Assembly: GCA_964584665.1 (NCBI GenBank)
Contig: CAZPAO010000001.1
Span: 62,001 to 126,000, forward strand
Direction of reading: 5' to 3'
Origin: DASUBN01 sp964584665
GTDB lineage: Bacteria > Pseudomonadota > Gammaproteobacteria > Natronospirales > REEB76
Length of the DNA: 64,000 bases
Positions 51,571 to 59,840 of the stretch are shown piece by piece (the first letter of the stretch is position 1; every line of letters begins with the position of its first letter). A program made the translations under genes and the position numbers. The notes below the pieces were generated by a model. It worked only from the letters and a program-made list of their open reading frames with translations. It did not search any database and was not told the DNA's origin.

Positions 51571-53397
51571 ATGTGTGGGATCGTGGGAGCCGTGGGCAGC
51601 CGTAACGTGGTGCCTATGTTGATCGAGGGCCTGCAGAGGCTCGAGTACCGCGGCTATGACTCCGCGGGCATCGCCGTGGTCAACGGCAGCATCAAGCGGG
51701 TTCGCAGCGTCGGCCGCGTGGCGGAGATGCAGAGCAAGGCCAACGCCACCCAGCTCGCGGGCGTCACCGGCATCGGACATACCCGCTGGGCCACCCATGG
51801 CGGCGTCACCGAGCCGAACGCCCATCCCCACATCTCGCGCGGCGAGATCGCGGTGGTGCACAACGGCATCATCGAGAACCATGAGGAACACCGGGCCCGC
51901 CTCATGGGCCTCGGCTATACCTTCGAGTCCCAGACCGATACCGAGGTCATCGCCCACCTCATCCATCATCACCTGCAGCAGCACGGCGACCTGTTCCGGG
52001 CTACCCAGGAGACCGCCCGGGAGCTGATCGGCGCCTATGCCATCGGCGTGCTCTCCCTCAAGAACCCGGACGTGGTCACCGGCGCCCGCATGGGCTGTCC
52101 CTTGCTGGTGGGCCTGGGGGAGGGGGAGAACTTCCTCGCCTCCGACGTCTCAGCGGTGCTCTCGGCGACGCGCCGGGTGCTGTACCTCGAAGACGGCGAC
52201 GTGGTGGAACTGCGTGGCCAGAGGGTCACGGTCACGGACCGCAACGGCCAGAAGGTGGAACGCCTGCCGCGGGTGAGCGACGTCTCCCTCGCCAACATGG
52301 ATCTCGGCAGCCACCAGCACTACATGCAGAAGGAGATCCACGAGCAGCCGGCCGTGCTCGCCGACACGCTGCGGCCGCTGGTGGAGGAAGGCTTCACGCC
52401 AGCCCTGTTTGGCCTTCGCGCCGATGAGGTATTCCGCGACGTGGATGCGGTGCTGATCCTCGCTGCCGGCACAAGCTACTACGCCGGCCTCACCGCCAAG
52501 TACTGGCTGGAGGGCGTGGCGGGCATCCCCACCTCAGTGGAGATCGCCAGCGAATACCGCTACCGGGAATCGGTGGCCCGCCCCCGCCAGCTCGTGGTCA
52601 CCATCTCCCAATCCGGCGAGACCCTGGACACCCTGGAAGCCCTGAAGCACGCCAAGGCCATGGGCCACGAGAAGACCCTGTCCATCTGCAACGTGCCTGA
52701 GAGCGCCATCCCGCGCGCTTCGGAACTGGTCTTCTACACCCGGGCCGGCGCCGAGATCGGCGTCGCTTCCACTAAGGCCTTCACCACCCAGCTCATCGCG
52801 CTGTTCGGCCTGGCTGGCACCCTCGCCAAGCTCAACGGCCGCCTGTCGGCCGCCAAGGAACAGGACTACATCGCGAGCCTGCGCCGTCTCACGGAGTGCG
52901 TGCAGCACGCCCTCAACCTGGAGCCGCAGATACAGGCCTGGGCCGCGCGCTTCGCCGAACGGGACCATGCGCTGTTCCTGGGCAGGGGCGTGCACTACCC
53001 CATCGCTCTGGAAGGCGCGCTGAAGCTCAAAGAGATCTCGTATATCCACGCCGAGGCGTATCCCGCGGGCGAACTGAAGCACGGCCCCCTGGCGCTCGTG
53101 GATAGCGACATGCCGGTGGTGGTGATCGCGCCCAACGACTCGCTGCTGGAGAAGGTGAAGTCGAACATGCAGGAAGTGCGCGCCCGCGGCGGCGAGCTCT
53201 TCGTGTTCGCGGACCAGGATAGCCAGTTCACCGAGAGCGAGGGCGTGCACGTGATCCGCACGCCGCGCCATGCCGGCATCCTCTCGCCCATCGTGCATGC
53301 CATACCGGTGCAGCTCCTGGCCTACCACACGGCCCTGCAGCGCGGCACCGACGTGGACAAGCCCCGTAACCTCGCCAAATCGGTGACCGTCGAATGA
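51571..53397 (+). CDS. glmS: glutamine--fructose-6-phosphate aminotransferase (isomerizing)
   Basis: 608 aa, the canonical length. Cys2 glutaminase (MCGIVGAVGSRN), GHTRWATHG, two SIS domains with TISQSGETLDTLEALK and EIGVASTKAFTTQL, and C-terminal PRNLAKSVTVE. It makes glucosamine-6-phosphate, precursor of UDP-GlcNAc. Whether it is the sole glmS of the genome or an EPS-dedicated copy cannot be told here; being inside the train suggests demand for amino sugars. It overlaps the cupin gene by 4 nt. Confidence 0.95.
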   Translation: MCGIVGAVGSRNVVPMLIEGLQRLEYRGYDSAGIAVVNGSIKRVRSVGRVAEMQSKANATQLAGVTGIGHTRWATHGGVTEPNAHPHISRGEIAVVHNGIIENHEEHRARLMGLGYTFESQTDTEVIAHLIHHHLQQHGDLFRATQETARELIGAYAIGVLSLKNPDVVTGARMGCPLLVGLGEGENFLASDVSAVLSATRRVLYLEDGDVVELRGQRVTVTDRNGQKVERLPRVSDVSLANMDLGSHQHYMQKEIHEQPAVLADTLRPLVEEGFTPALFGLRADEVFRDVDAVLILAAGTSYYAGLTAKYWLEGVAGIPTSVEIASEYRYRESVARPRQLVVTISQSGETLDTLEALKHAKAMGHEKTLSICNVPESAIPRASELVFYTRAGAEIGVASTKAFTTQLIALFGLAGTLAKLNGRLSAAKEQDYIASLRRLTECVQHALNLEPQIQAWAARFAERDHALFLGRGVHYPIALEGALKLKEISYIHAEAYPAGELKHGPLALVDSDMPVVVIAPNDSLLEKVKSNMQEVRARGGELFVFADQDSQFTESEGVHVIRTPRHAGILSPIVHAIPVQLLAYHTALQRGTDVDKPRNLAKSVTVE

Positions 53398-53849
53398 CCA
53401 TCGAGCAACACAGCAAGTCCTACATGGACGAATACCTGGGCAAGCTGCCCGGACCGCGTCATCTGCCGTCCAATCTGGACACCGACAGCTTCGCCATCGA
53501 GACCGACGAACGCCCCTGGGGCCGCTGGAGCCTCCTGCATGAGGGGCCAGGCTACAAAGTGAAGCTCATCGAGGTGCACCCCGGCCGGCGCCTGAGCCTG
53601 CAGTACCACCACCACCGCAGCGAGCTCTGGACCTGCGTGGGCGGCGTGGCCAGTGCGCTGGTGGGCGAGCGGCTGCTGGAACTGAAGCCCCGCGAATCCG
53701 TGCGCATCGGTCTCGGCGAGGTCCACCGTCTCGGCAACGCCGGCCACGAGCCCGTGTTCATCGTCGAGGTGCAGCAGGGCGAGATCCTGCGCGAGGACGA
53801 CATCGTGCGCCTCGAAGACGACTACCAGCGGGCGGGCACCACGCGCTGA
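53394..53849 (+). CDS. mannose-6-phosphate isomerase-type cupin
   Basis: 151 aa. A lone cupin: RPWGRWSLLHEGPGYKVKLIEVHPGRRLSLQYHHHRSE (positions ~40-78, key residues the WG, the H-x-H triad and Glu) is the type II phosphomannose isomerase signature, equal to the C-terminal domain of AlgA/ManC. The GDP-mannose pyrophosphorylase half is absent. It may isomerise Fru-6-P and Man-6-P, or only be sugar-binding. Confidence 0.82.
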   Translation: MTIEQHSKSYMDEYLGKLPGPRHLPSNLDTDSFAIETDERPWGRWSLLHEGPGYKVKLIEVHPGRRLSLQYHHHRSELWTCVGGVASALVGERLLELKPRESVRIGLGEVHRLGNAGHEPVFIVEVQQGEILREDDIVRLEDDYQRAGTTR

Positions 53850-53937
53850 ACCGCCCCGAGTCCCCAAGGACAGCATCCATCACTCGCGTGCACGCACGCG
53901 GGCTCAAGCCCTACGCATCATAAATGAGGTGATTGCC

Positions 53938-54930
53938 ATGAAATGTCTAGTGACAGGCGGTGCCGGATTCATCGGCTCGCACCTGACCCGCGGCTTGCTC
54001 CACCAGGGGCACGACGTGTGGGTGCTCGATAATCTCTCCACCGGCAAGCGCGAGAACATCGAGAGCCTGCCCATCGAGTTCATCGAAGGCGACGTGCGCG
54101 ACCGTGAGACGGTGCGCAAGGCCGTGCAGGGCATGGACTATGTGTTCCACCTGGCGGCCCTGGCCTCCGTGGGCCGATCCCTGAAGGACCCCCTCGCCAC
54201 CCACGCGGTGAACGAGACCGGCACGCTCACGGTGCTGGATGCGAGCCACAAGGCAGGGGTGAAGCGGGTGGTGTTCGCCGCTTCCTCCTCGGCCTACGGC
54301 AACGCGGTGGCCCTGCCCAAGCGCGAGGATGCCACTCCGGATCCCCTCTCGCCCTATGCCGTCTCGAAACTCACCGGCGAGCACTATTGCAAGGTGTATT
54401 GGCAGGCCTTCGGCCTGGAGACCGCCTGCGTGCGCTACTTCAACGTCTTCGGCCCGCGCCAGGACCCGGAGTCGGAATATGCCGCGGTGATCCCGCGCTT
54501 CATCGACACTGCCCTGAACGGCGGCTCGCCGGTGATCTATGGCGACGGCACCCAGTCCCGTGACTTCACCTACGTGGCGAACGCGGTGCAGGCCACCATC
54601 GCCGCCGCCACCGCGCCGGAAGCGGCGGGGCAGGTGTTCAACGTGGCCTGCGGCGAGCGCCGCAGCCTGCTGGACCTCGTCGACATGCTGGAGGACCTCC
54701 TGGGGGACCGTATCGTCCCGCAGTTCGAGGCTCCCCGCACCGGTGACGTGAAGCACTCGCAGGCTTCCATCGAGAAGGCCCAGAAGTACCTGGGCTACGC
54801 GCCCGAGGTGCCGTTCAAGGAAGGCCTCAAGGAGACCGTCGACTGGTACCGCAAGTGGCTGGCCCTGGAGCAGTACCAGGCCCGCGCCCCGCATCTGCAA
54901 AGTATCCCGGGCCTGGCCGCTCAGCCGTAA
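53938..54930 (+). CDS. NAD-dependent UDP-sugar 4-epimerase (extended SDR, GalE/WbpP-like)
   Basis: 330 aa from ATG 53938 (GAGG nine bases upstream; a GTG at 53929 adds three residues). NAD-binding VTGGAGFIGSHLTRGLL, catalytic Ser/Tyr/Lys in AASSSAYGN and YAVSKLTGE, and RYFNVFGPRQDP. Serine spacing resembles UDP-GlcNAc(A) 4-epimerases of the WbpP/TviC group. With the UDP-HexNAc dehydrogenase, this could make UDP-GalNAcA. Last gene of the EPS train; a strong terminator follows. Confidence 0.87.
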   Translation: MKCLVTGGAGFIGSHLTRGLLHQGHDVWVLDNLSTGKRENIESLPIEFIEGDVRDRETVRKAVQGMDYVFHLAALASVGRSLKDPLATHAVNETGTLTVLDASHKAGVKRVVFAASSSAYGNAVALPKREDATPDPLSPYAVSKLTGEHYCKVYWQAFGLETACVRYFNVFGPRQDPESEYAAVIPRFIDTALNGGSPVIYGDGTQSRDFTYVANAVQATIAAATAPEAAGQVFNVACGERRSLLDLVDMLEDLLGDRIVPQFEAPRTGDVKHSQASIEKAQKYLGYAPEVPFKEGLKETVDWYRKWLALEQYQARAPHLQSIPGLAAQP

Positions 54931-54970
54931 CCTGGAGATATCGGGGACCGCAGAAGTCCCCCAGCCCTGA

Positions 54971-55006
54971 CCGGCCGCCGGAACTGTCCGGCGGCCGGTT
55001 TTTTTT
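54971..55006. terminator. intrinsic terminator closing the EPS train
   Basis: 12-bp perfect stem CCGGCCGCCGGA / TCCGGCGGCCGG with a four-base loop and an eight-T tract on the plus strand, 40 nt after the epimerase stop. The giant minus-strand gene ends 3 nt away; the strong stem may also limit readthrough in that direction, but there is no T tract on that side. Confidence 0.93.
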
Positions 55007-55008
55007 GC

Positions 55009-58000
55009 CTATTGGGTCTTGATGAGGGCGTCGGTGACGGTGCCGCCCAGGGTGTTCACGCTCGCCGCCGCCCGCAGGATGGAGGCCGGCGCGGTCTTGC
55101 TGGTGTAGAACACGGTGCCGTTCTTGTAGTAGTTCACCGTGCCCGCACCCACGGCGATGCGGAACACGTCGCCGGAGGCGAACTTGGTGTCGGTCTTGTA
55201 GGCGCCTTTCTCGTGCACCTCCACGCTGCCACTCTGCAGGCGCAGGGCGTAGTCCATGTTGGCCATGCCGGGGCCGGCTGCCGGGTTCTCCAGGCCCACG
55301 CTGCGCAGGGTGTTGGTCTCCGAGACCACGAACTCCACGTAGCCGTTGCCACCCTGGGTCAGCTGCTGCTGGGAGTCAGCGATGGCATCCTCGCAGCCGT
55401 CGCAGCCGCTGGTCTTCTGCAACGAGCCGCCGTCGGCGGTCACATTGCGAAGGGCGGTCCAGGCCACGGGCAGCACCCGCGGGAAGCTGGCATAGAGCGC
55501 CGCCACCTGCGAGGCATTGAGGGCGGAGCTATAGAGCCGCACTTCGTCCACGGAGGCCGCCAGGTAGGGCTGGGTCGCGCCGGGGTAACGGGCGAAGTAC
55601 AGCGAGTCGGTGCTGCTCACGGCACCGGCACGGCCGGTCCAGGCACGGCTGGTCTTGAGCACGCCATCCACATAGAGCTTGCCGCCGCTAGCGTCGACCG
55701 TGTAGGTCACCATGTGCCACTGGCCATCGTTGTAACCCGCGGTCTTCAGCGGACAGCCGCTGTCACCAACGTGATCCGCGCTGTCGCGCACATACCAGGC
55801 GCAGAGGCTGCCGTTGCTCAGGAACACCTGGTAGCCCTTGTAGGAACCGGAAGCGTACTTGTTGATGAGCGCGTGGGTGCCGCTCGTGTCGGTGGTGTTG
55901 AACCAGACCGATGCCGTAAGCGGGTAGGCATCCAGCGCCGCGACATGAGGGACGCTCGCATACTGGTCCACACCGTCGAAGTTGAGGGCATCGCCCACCA
56001 CACCCTGGACCCAGACCGGGCTCTTGTGGAGGGTGGCGGTATAAGCGTGACCGGAGCTGTCGGCGGCAGTGGTGCCGGTGCCGGTGCCGGCGTCGAACTG
56101 CCAGTTGCCCAGGGGCTTCGGCAACGTGACCGAACCGCCCGCCTGGGTGGTGAAGGTCTGGTCGGACGAGACGGATTGCTGCCCCGAGGGATTGCTCGAG
56201 ATCACCTGGTAGTGATACAGGGTGCCGGGTGTGAGCCCCGCCATGGCCACCGAATGTGCCGTCACCATGCCGGTGTTCAGCGTGGTGGTGCTGCCGTAGC
56301 TCTGGCTGGTGCCATAGGCGACCTGGGAGTTGGCGGACTGGTCGGTGTTCCAGCTCACGGTGGCTGAAGCTGAGCCGGTCACGCTGGATGCGACGCCTGA
56401 GATCACCGGCGGCAACACCGCGACGTAGGTGGTCACGGAGACGGAGGCTGCCGTCGTGGTGTTCCCCGCCGCGTCGCGCGCGATGGCGCTGAGCACATGC
56501 GCGCCGATAACCTGCTTGGAGGTATCCCAGCTGATCGAATAGGGCGCCTGGGTCACTTCCGCGCCCAGGTTCACGCCATCCAGCTTAAATTGCACGCCTG
56601 CCACGCCCACGTTGTCGGCGGCATCGGCGGAGACGGTGACGCTGCCGGTGAGGGCTGCGCCCAAGAAGGGGGCGGTGAGCGTGACGCTGGGGGGCGTCGT
56701 GTCACTGCTGCTGCCGCCACCGGTCAGGAGCTGATAAGGGATCTTCACCATGAAGGCTTCCATACGGGTGCCGCCCATGTTGCTGACCCAGAAGAAGTAC
56801 TGGCCGGTGGGGTCGATGTTCCCCTTCGGGTCCTTGCCGTAGTCGGTGCAACTCGGGCAAGTGGCGTTGCCGCCGGTGGCGTTGAGGTCGGTCATGACCG
56901 GAGCCACCACCAGCGCCTGCTGGGAGGCATGGGGGATGGAACTGTCCAGGCTGAAGCAGATGATCTCGTTGGCGCGGGGCGAGTTGGTGCGGTTGGCGCC
57001 GCTGCCGCAGGCGTACTGCTGGCTGATGGGCAGGGTCGGGCTCGCGTTCTCGAAGCTCACATGGGACGGAGAGAAGGCGCTCCAATCGTTATCATGGTAG
57101 GTCAGCCCTCCCGCCAAGGGGCTCGAGCCTAGGTTCCATACCCGCCAGGCATTGGCATAGTTGTTCCAGTTATCCACGGCCACGTATGTGCCATAGCCCA
57201 TGTCCGAGTGGCCGCCGGCGCCGTTCTGGTCTGTAAGTACGGTCTGGGTGCCTGTCTGCAGGTCAACGAACAGGTTGTCCTCGTCGCAGCTGGCGCAGGT
57301 GTCGGAGGGTAGTTTCTCCTTGATGAGGAGGTAGCGGCCGCTCTTGTCTATCTGGCACTCGTCGAACTTGCCCTGGGCGGGATAGTAGTAGAACTGCTTG
57401 GTGCTAACCTTGTAGGCCATGCAGCCCAAGGTCGCATAAGTGCCCGCATCTTCCAGGGTGGCGGAATGGACGTCGTCATCGTTGCTGGAGTTGGTCTGCT
57501 TGATGACTGAGTTGGGGTACTGAGTGGTGGAATCGAACACGGTCTCCATGACGTGGGTCAGCACGTCATAGCGCAGGAGCTTGGAGCCGGACTGCATGTA
57601 GATCTTGGTGGGCATGCCGTAACTGAAGTACCAGCCTTCGGCGCTGTTCCAGCTGTAGGGACTGGAACTCGCGAACAGCGGGCCCACTTCGGTCAGGGCT
57701 TCCGTGGTCTTGTCGTAGCTGAACAGGGTCGGGCCCTGACCGCCGCGATTGCGATCGAGCCCGATGAAGATGTACATCGTGTTGCTGCCGGCGCTGTTGC
57801 TCATGTTGCGCCAGTAGCTGTAGATCATGTCCACGCAGTCCTGGCCGCCGCAGTCGGTGGCGGTGGTGATGCGCACGCCGCGGGTGTTGTACGGCGCCGG
57901 GAAGCTGAAGGCGCCCCGGTCCGGCAGGAAGGCGCTGGTCTGCGCCTGGGTCATCAGGGTGCGCGCGGTAGCGGTCTCATCGTTCTCCAGGAAGCCGCCA

Positions 58001-58086
58001 GGGGCGGTGGAGGCGGCATGAGCTACGCCGGTGAGGGCCAGGGCGAAGAGCGCGAGGAGGGCGGATAAGGGTCGCCGGATGGACAT
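55009..58086 (-). CDS. large secreted multidomain protein (beta-propeller-like, Ig-like, Fn3-like, LamG)
   Basis: 1025 aa. Signal peptide 1-24 (AHA cut). Residues ~30-455 contain paired Cys (CGGQDC, CASCDED, CPSCTDYG) and repeated sheet-like blocks that look propeller-like. After a GGGSSSDTTPPSVTL linker come a bacterial Ig-like domain (~475-565; DAADNVGVAGVQFKLDG), an Fn3-like domain (~570-665), a LamG/concanavalin domain (~675-870; FDGVDQYASVPH) and a C-terminal ~145-residue domain. Adhesin or matrix protein is the best guess. It lies between the EPS terminator and the stressosome locus and has a 273-nt leader region with several dyads. Confidence 0.75.
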   Translation of the reverse strand: MSIRRPLSALLALFALALTGVAHAASTAPGGFLENDETATARTLMTQAQTSAFLPDRGAFSFPAPYNTRGVRITTATDCGGQDCVDMIYSYWRNMSNSAGSNTMYIFIGLDRNRGGQGPTLFSYDKTTEALTEVGPLFASSSPYSWNSAEGWYFSYGMPTKIYMQSGSKLLRYDVLTHVMETVFDSTTQYPNSVIKQTNSSNDDDVHSATLEDAGTYATLGCMAYKVSTKQFYYYPAQGKFDECQIDKSGRYLLIKEKLPSDTCASCDEDNLFVDLQTGTQTVLTDQNGAGGHSDMGYGTYVAVDNWNNYANAWRVWNLGSSPLAGGLTYHDNDWSAFSPSHVSFENASPTLPISQQYACGSGANRTNSPRANEIICFSLDSSIPHASQQALVVAPVMTDLNATGGNATCPSCTDYGKDPKGNIDPTGQYFFWVSNMGGTRMEAFMVKIPYQLLTGGGSSSDTTPPSVTLTAPFLGAALTGSVTVSADAADNVGVAGVQFKLDGVNLGAEVTQAPYSISWDTSKQVIGAHVLSAIARDAAGNTTTAASVSVTTYVAVLPPVISGVASSVTGSASATVSWNTDQSANSQVAYGTSQSYGSTTTLNTGMVTAHSVAMAGLTPGTLYHYQVISSNPSGQQSVSSDQTFTTQAGGSVTLPKPLGNWQFDAGTGTGTTAADSSGHAYTATLHKSPVWVQGVVGDALNFDGVDQYASVPHVAALDAYPLTASVWFNTTDTSGTHALINKYASGSYKGYQVFLSNGSLCAWYVRDSADHVGDSGCPLKTAGYNDGQWHMVTYTVDASGGKLYVDGVLKTSRAWTGRAGAVSSTDSLYFARYPGATQPYLAASVDEVRLYSSALNASQVAALYASFPRVLPVAWTALRNVTADGGSLQKTSGCDGCEDAIADSQQQLTQGGNGYVEFVVSETNTLRSVGLENPAAGPGMANMDYALRLQSGSVEVHEKGAYKTDTKFASGDVFRIAVGAGTVNYYKNGTVFYTSKTAPASILRAAASVNTLGGTVTDALIKTQ

Positions 58087-58359
58087 GCTGCATAACCTCA
58101 GTAGTCATATATGTCGGATGCCCTTGCGGGCGGATGCCGACGGCCACTGGTGGTCTGTGAGCAGAGGAGCTGGGGTAATACCCTTAAGGTCCCTGCCTTA
58201 TCGGCAGGAGATATATACCTGCCATGGGTAACAGAGGTTTAAAGATAGAGGAACGCGTGAGTAAACAGCGACAGAAGCGTGACCTATGTCACATCGGATT
58301 GTCGTCGCCTCGCGGTGACAGCGGAAATCAATCAGGGACTGGAGGAAGCGGGGGTCAGG
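58087..58359 (-). promoter_or_regulatory. leader/promoter region of the giant secreted protein gene
   Basis: 273 nt without a gene, between the end of response regulator 1 and the giant gene start (both minus). It holds GGGTAATACCC (58173-58183), a CCTTAAGG palindrome (58182-58189) and alternating CCTGCC/GGCAGG/CCTGCC elements (58192-58222) that can form two mutually exclusive hairpins. A similar GGGTAAT-ACCC element occurs before response regulator 2. No confident -35/-10 was found. Confidence 0.5.
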
Positions 58360-59022
58360 TCAGGGCGTGATGAGCTGTCGGCGGATGGCGTAGCGGATGA
58401 GTTCCGCGGCCCTATGTACGTGCAGCTTGTGCATGATGCGGCTGCGATGGGATTCGATGGTCTTGGTGCTGAGGCCCAGCTCCTGGGCGATCATGCGCGT
58501 GGTGTTGCCTTGGGCGATGAGCATGAGCACCTCGCGCTCCCGTTCGCTCAAGGCCTCCGGCTCCGCCTCGCTGCCAGACACCAGGGATGAGAGCGCTCCC
58601 GAAGAGAGGCGGGTATTGAAGTGGATGATCCCACGGGCGACCTGGCGGATGGTGTTCACGAGTTCTTCGCCGGTCTGGGACTTGTGCACATAGCCGTGCA
58701 TTCCGGCGCGCAGCGCTTCCACGGCGCTGCCATTGTCTTCCTCGTTGGTGAGCAGCACCGTCTGGATCTCCGGCACCGAGCGCTGCAGCTCGCGGGCCAC
58801 GGCGATGCCGTCCATCAGGGGCATGTCGTAGTCCAGGATCGCGACATCCGGATGCCGGGTCTCGGCCATCCGCAGGGCCTCAGGGCCGTCGGTCGCTTCA
58901 CCGACCACTTCGAAACCCTCATCCTGCAACAGCACTCCCAGGCTCTCGCGGAAGATGGCATGGTCATCCGCCAGCAGGACACGTGTCGGCGTGCCATGGG
59001 CGGAGTGATGGATGTCGTTCAC
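58360..59022 (-). CDS. NarL/LuxR-family response regulator 1
   Basis: 220 aa from a GTG at 59022; longer in-frame starts run into the previous gene. REC domain with acidic LLADDH, phosphoacceptor Asp in AILDYDMPLMDG (~residue 60) and conserved Lys in VHKSQ; LuxR-type HTH at ~155-215 (LSEREREVLMLIAQGNTTRMIA then STKTIESHRSRIMHKL). It differs clearly from the two close paralogues upstream: an extra N-terminal ~14 residues and a TNEEDN switch region. Ends the minus-strand stressosome/phosphorelay locus. Confidence 0.88.
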   Translation of the reverse strand: MNDIHHSAHGTPTRVLLADDHAIFRESLGVLLQDEGFEVVGEATDGPEALRMAETRHPDVAILDYDMPLMDGIAVARELQRSVPEIQTVLLTNEEDNGSAVEALRAGMHGYVHKSQTGEELVNTIRQVARGIIHFNTRLSSGALSSLVSGSEAEPEALSEREREVLMLIAQGNTTRMIAQELGLSTKTIESHRSRIMHKLHVHRAAELIRYAIRRQLITP

Positions 59023-59044
59023 CGTCGGCCCTGGGGCTGCATGG

Positions 59045-59674
59045 TCATGCCTTGATGAAACCGCGGCGTACCGCGTAGCGCACCAGGCTCGCCGTGTCAT
59101 GGATCTCGAGCTTCTGCATGATGCGGGTGCGGTGTGAATCCGCTGTCTTGGCGCTCAGGCCCAGCACTTGCGCCACTTCTTTGGTGGTCTTGCCCTCGGC
59201 CACGAGCTGCAGCACCTGGCGCTCGCGGTCGGTGAGGGGGTCTGCGGGGAGTTCGGACTTGCCGATGTAGGCATCCACCACGGTCTTGGAGATGCCGGGG
59301 CTGAGATAGACCGAGCCCCGGCCCACCTCGCGGATGGCGCCGACCAGGTCGGAGGCGGCCTGGGCCTTCAGTACATAGCCGCGGATGCCCGCGCGCAGGG
59401 CTTCCAGCACGTAGGCTTCCTCTTCGTACATGGTGAGGACGATGACCTGGATGCCGGCGGTCTGCTTGAGTATCTGCTTCGCGGCATCTATGCCGTTCAA
59501 CAGCGGCATGCCGAGGTCCAGCACCGCGAGTTCCGGTGAGAGCTGGCGGGCGAGGCGCACGGCCTCGTGCCCATCGGCCGCTTCCGCCACCACGTCGAAA
59601 CCCTCTCGCTCCAGCAGGGCTTTCAGACCCTGGCGGAACATGGGGTGATCATCAGCGAGCAGGATACGTTTCAT
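59045..59674 (-). CDS. NarL/LuxR-family response regulator 2
   Basis: 209 aa. REC domain with LLADDHPMFRQG, Asp in AVLDLGMPLLNG, Thr in VIVLTMYEEE and Lys in YVLKAQA; LuxR HTH with DRERQVLQLVAEGKTTKEVA and SHRTRIMQKLEIH. By hand alignment about 36 of 209 positions differ from response regulator 3, so they are recent tandem paralogues. A 166-nt region with NarL-like TACCCCT heptamers lies upstream, suggesting its own, possibly autoregulated, promoter. Confidence 0.92.
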   Translation of the reverse strand: MKRILLADDHPMFRQGLKALLEREGFDVVAEAADGHEAVRLARQLSPELAVLDLGMPLLNGIDAAKQILKQTAGIQVIVLTMYEEEAYVLEALRAGIRGYVLKAQAASDLVGAIREVGRGSVYLSPGISKTVVDAYIGKSELPADPLTDRERQVLQLVAEGKTTKEVAQVLGLSAKTADSHRTRIMQKLEIHDTASLVRYAVRRGFIKA

Positions 59675-59840
59675 CCGGGGGGCACTCGTCCCGCATGCCG
59701 CCGTGCGGGAGCACGGGGCAGCGGGGACATATTACCCCCTGACTATGCAGGTGTATTGCCCAAGGCGGAATCGAGGAAATACCCCTAATCCGCTGGGTAA
59801 TCACCCCAAGGGCGCGACGATGTGACGATAAACCGCGCGA
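59675..59840 (-). promoter_or_regulatory. intergenic region between response regulators 3 and 2
   Basis: 166 nt. Contains TTACCCCCT (59732-59740), TACCCCT (59780-59786, fits the NarL heptamer TACYYMT) and GGGTAATCACCCC (59795-59807) followed by AAGG, similar to the element before the giant secreted protein gene. Likely promoter/operator of response regulator 2. Confidence 0.45.

Noticed and set aside
17084..54930. EPS cluster as a recently acquired island
   Set aside because: No integrase, insertion sequence or flanking direct repeat is seen, and base composition and codon use look like the housekeeping genes.
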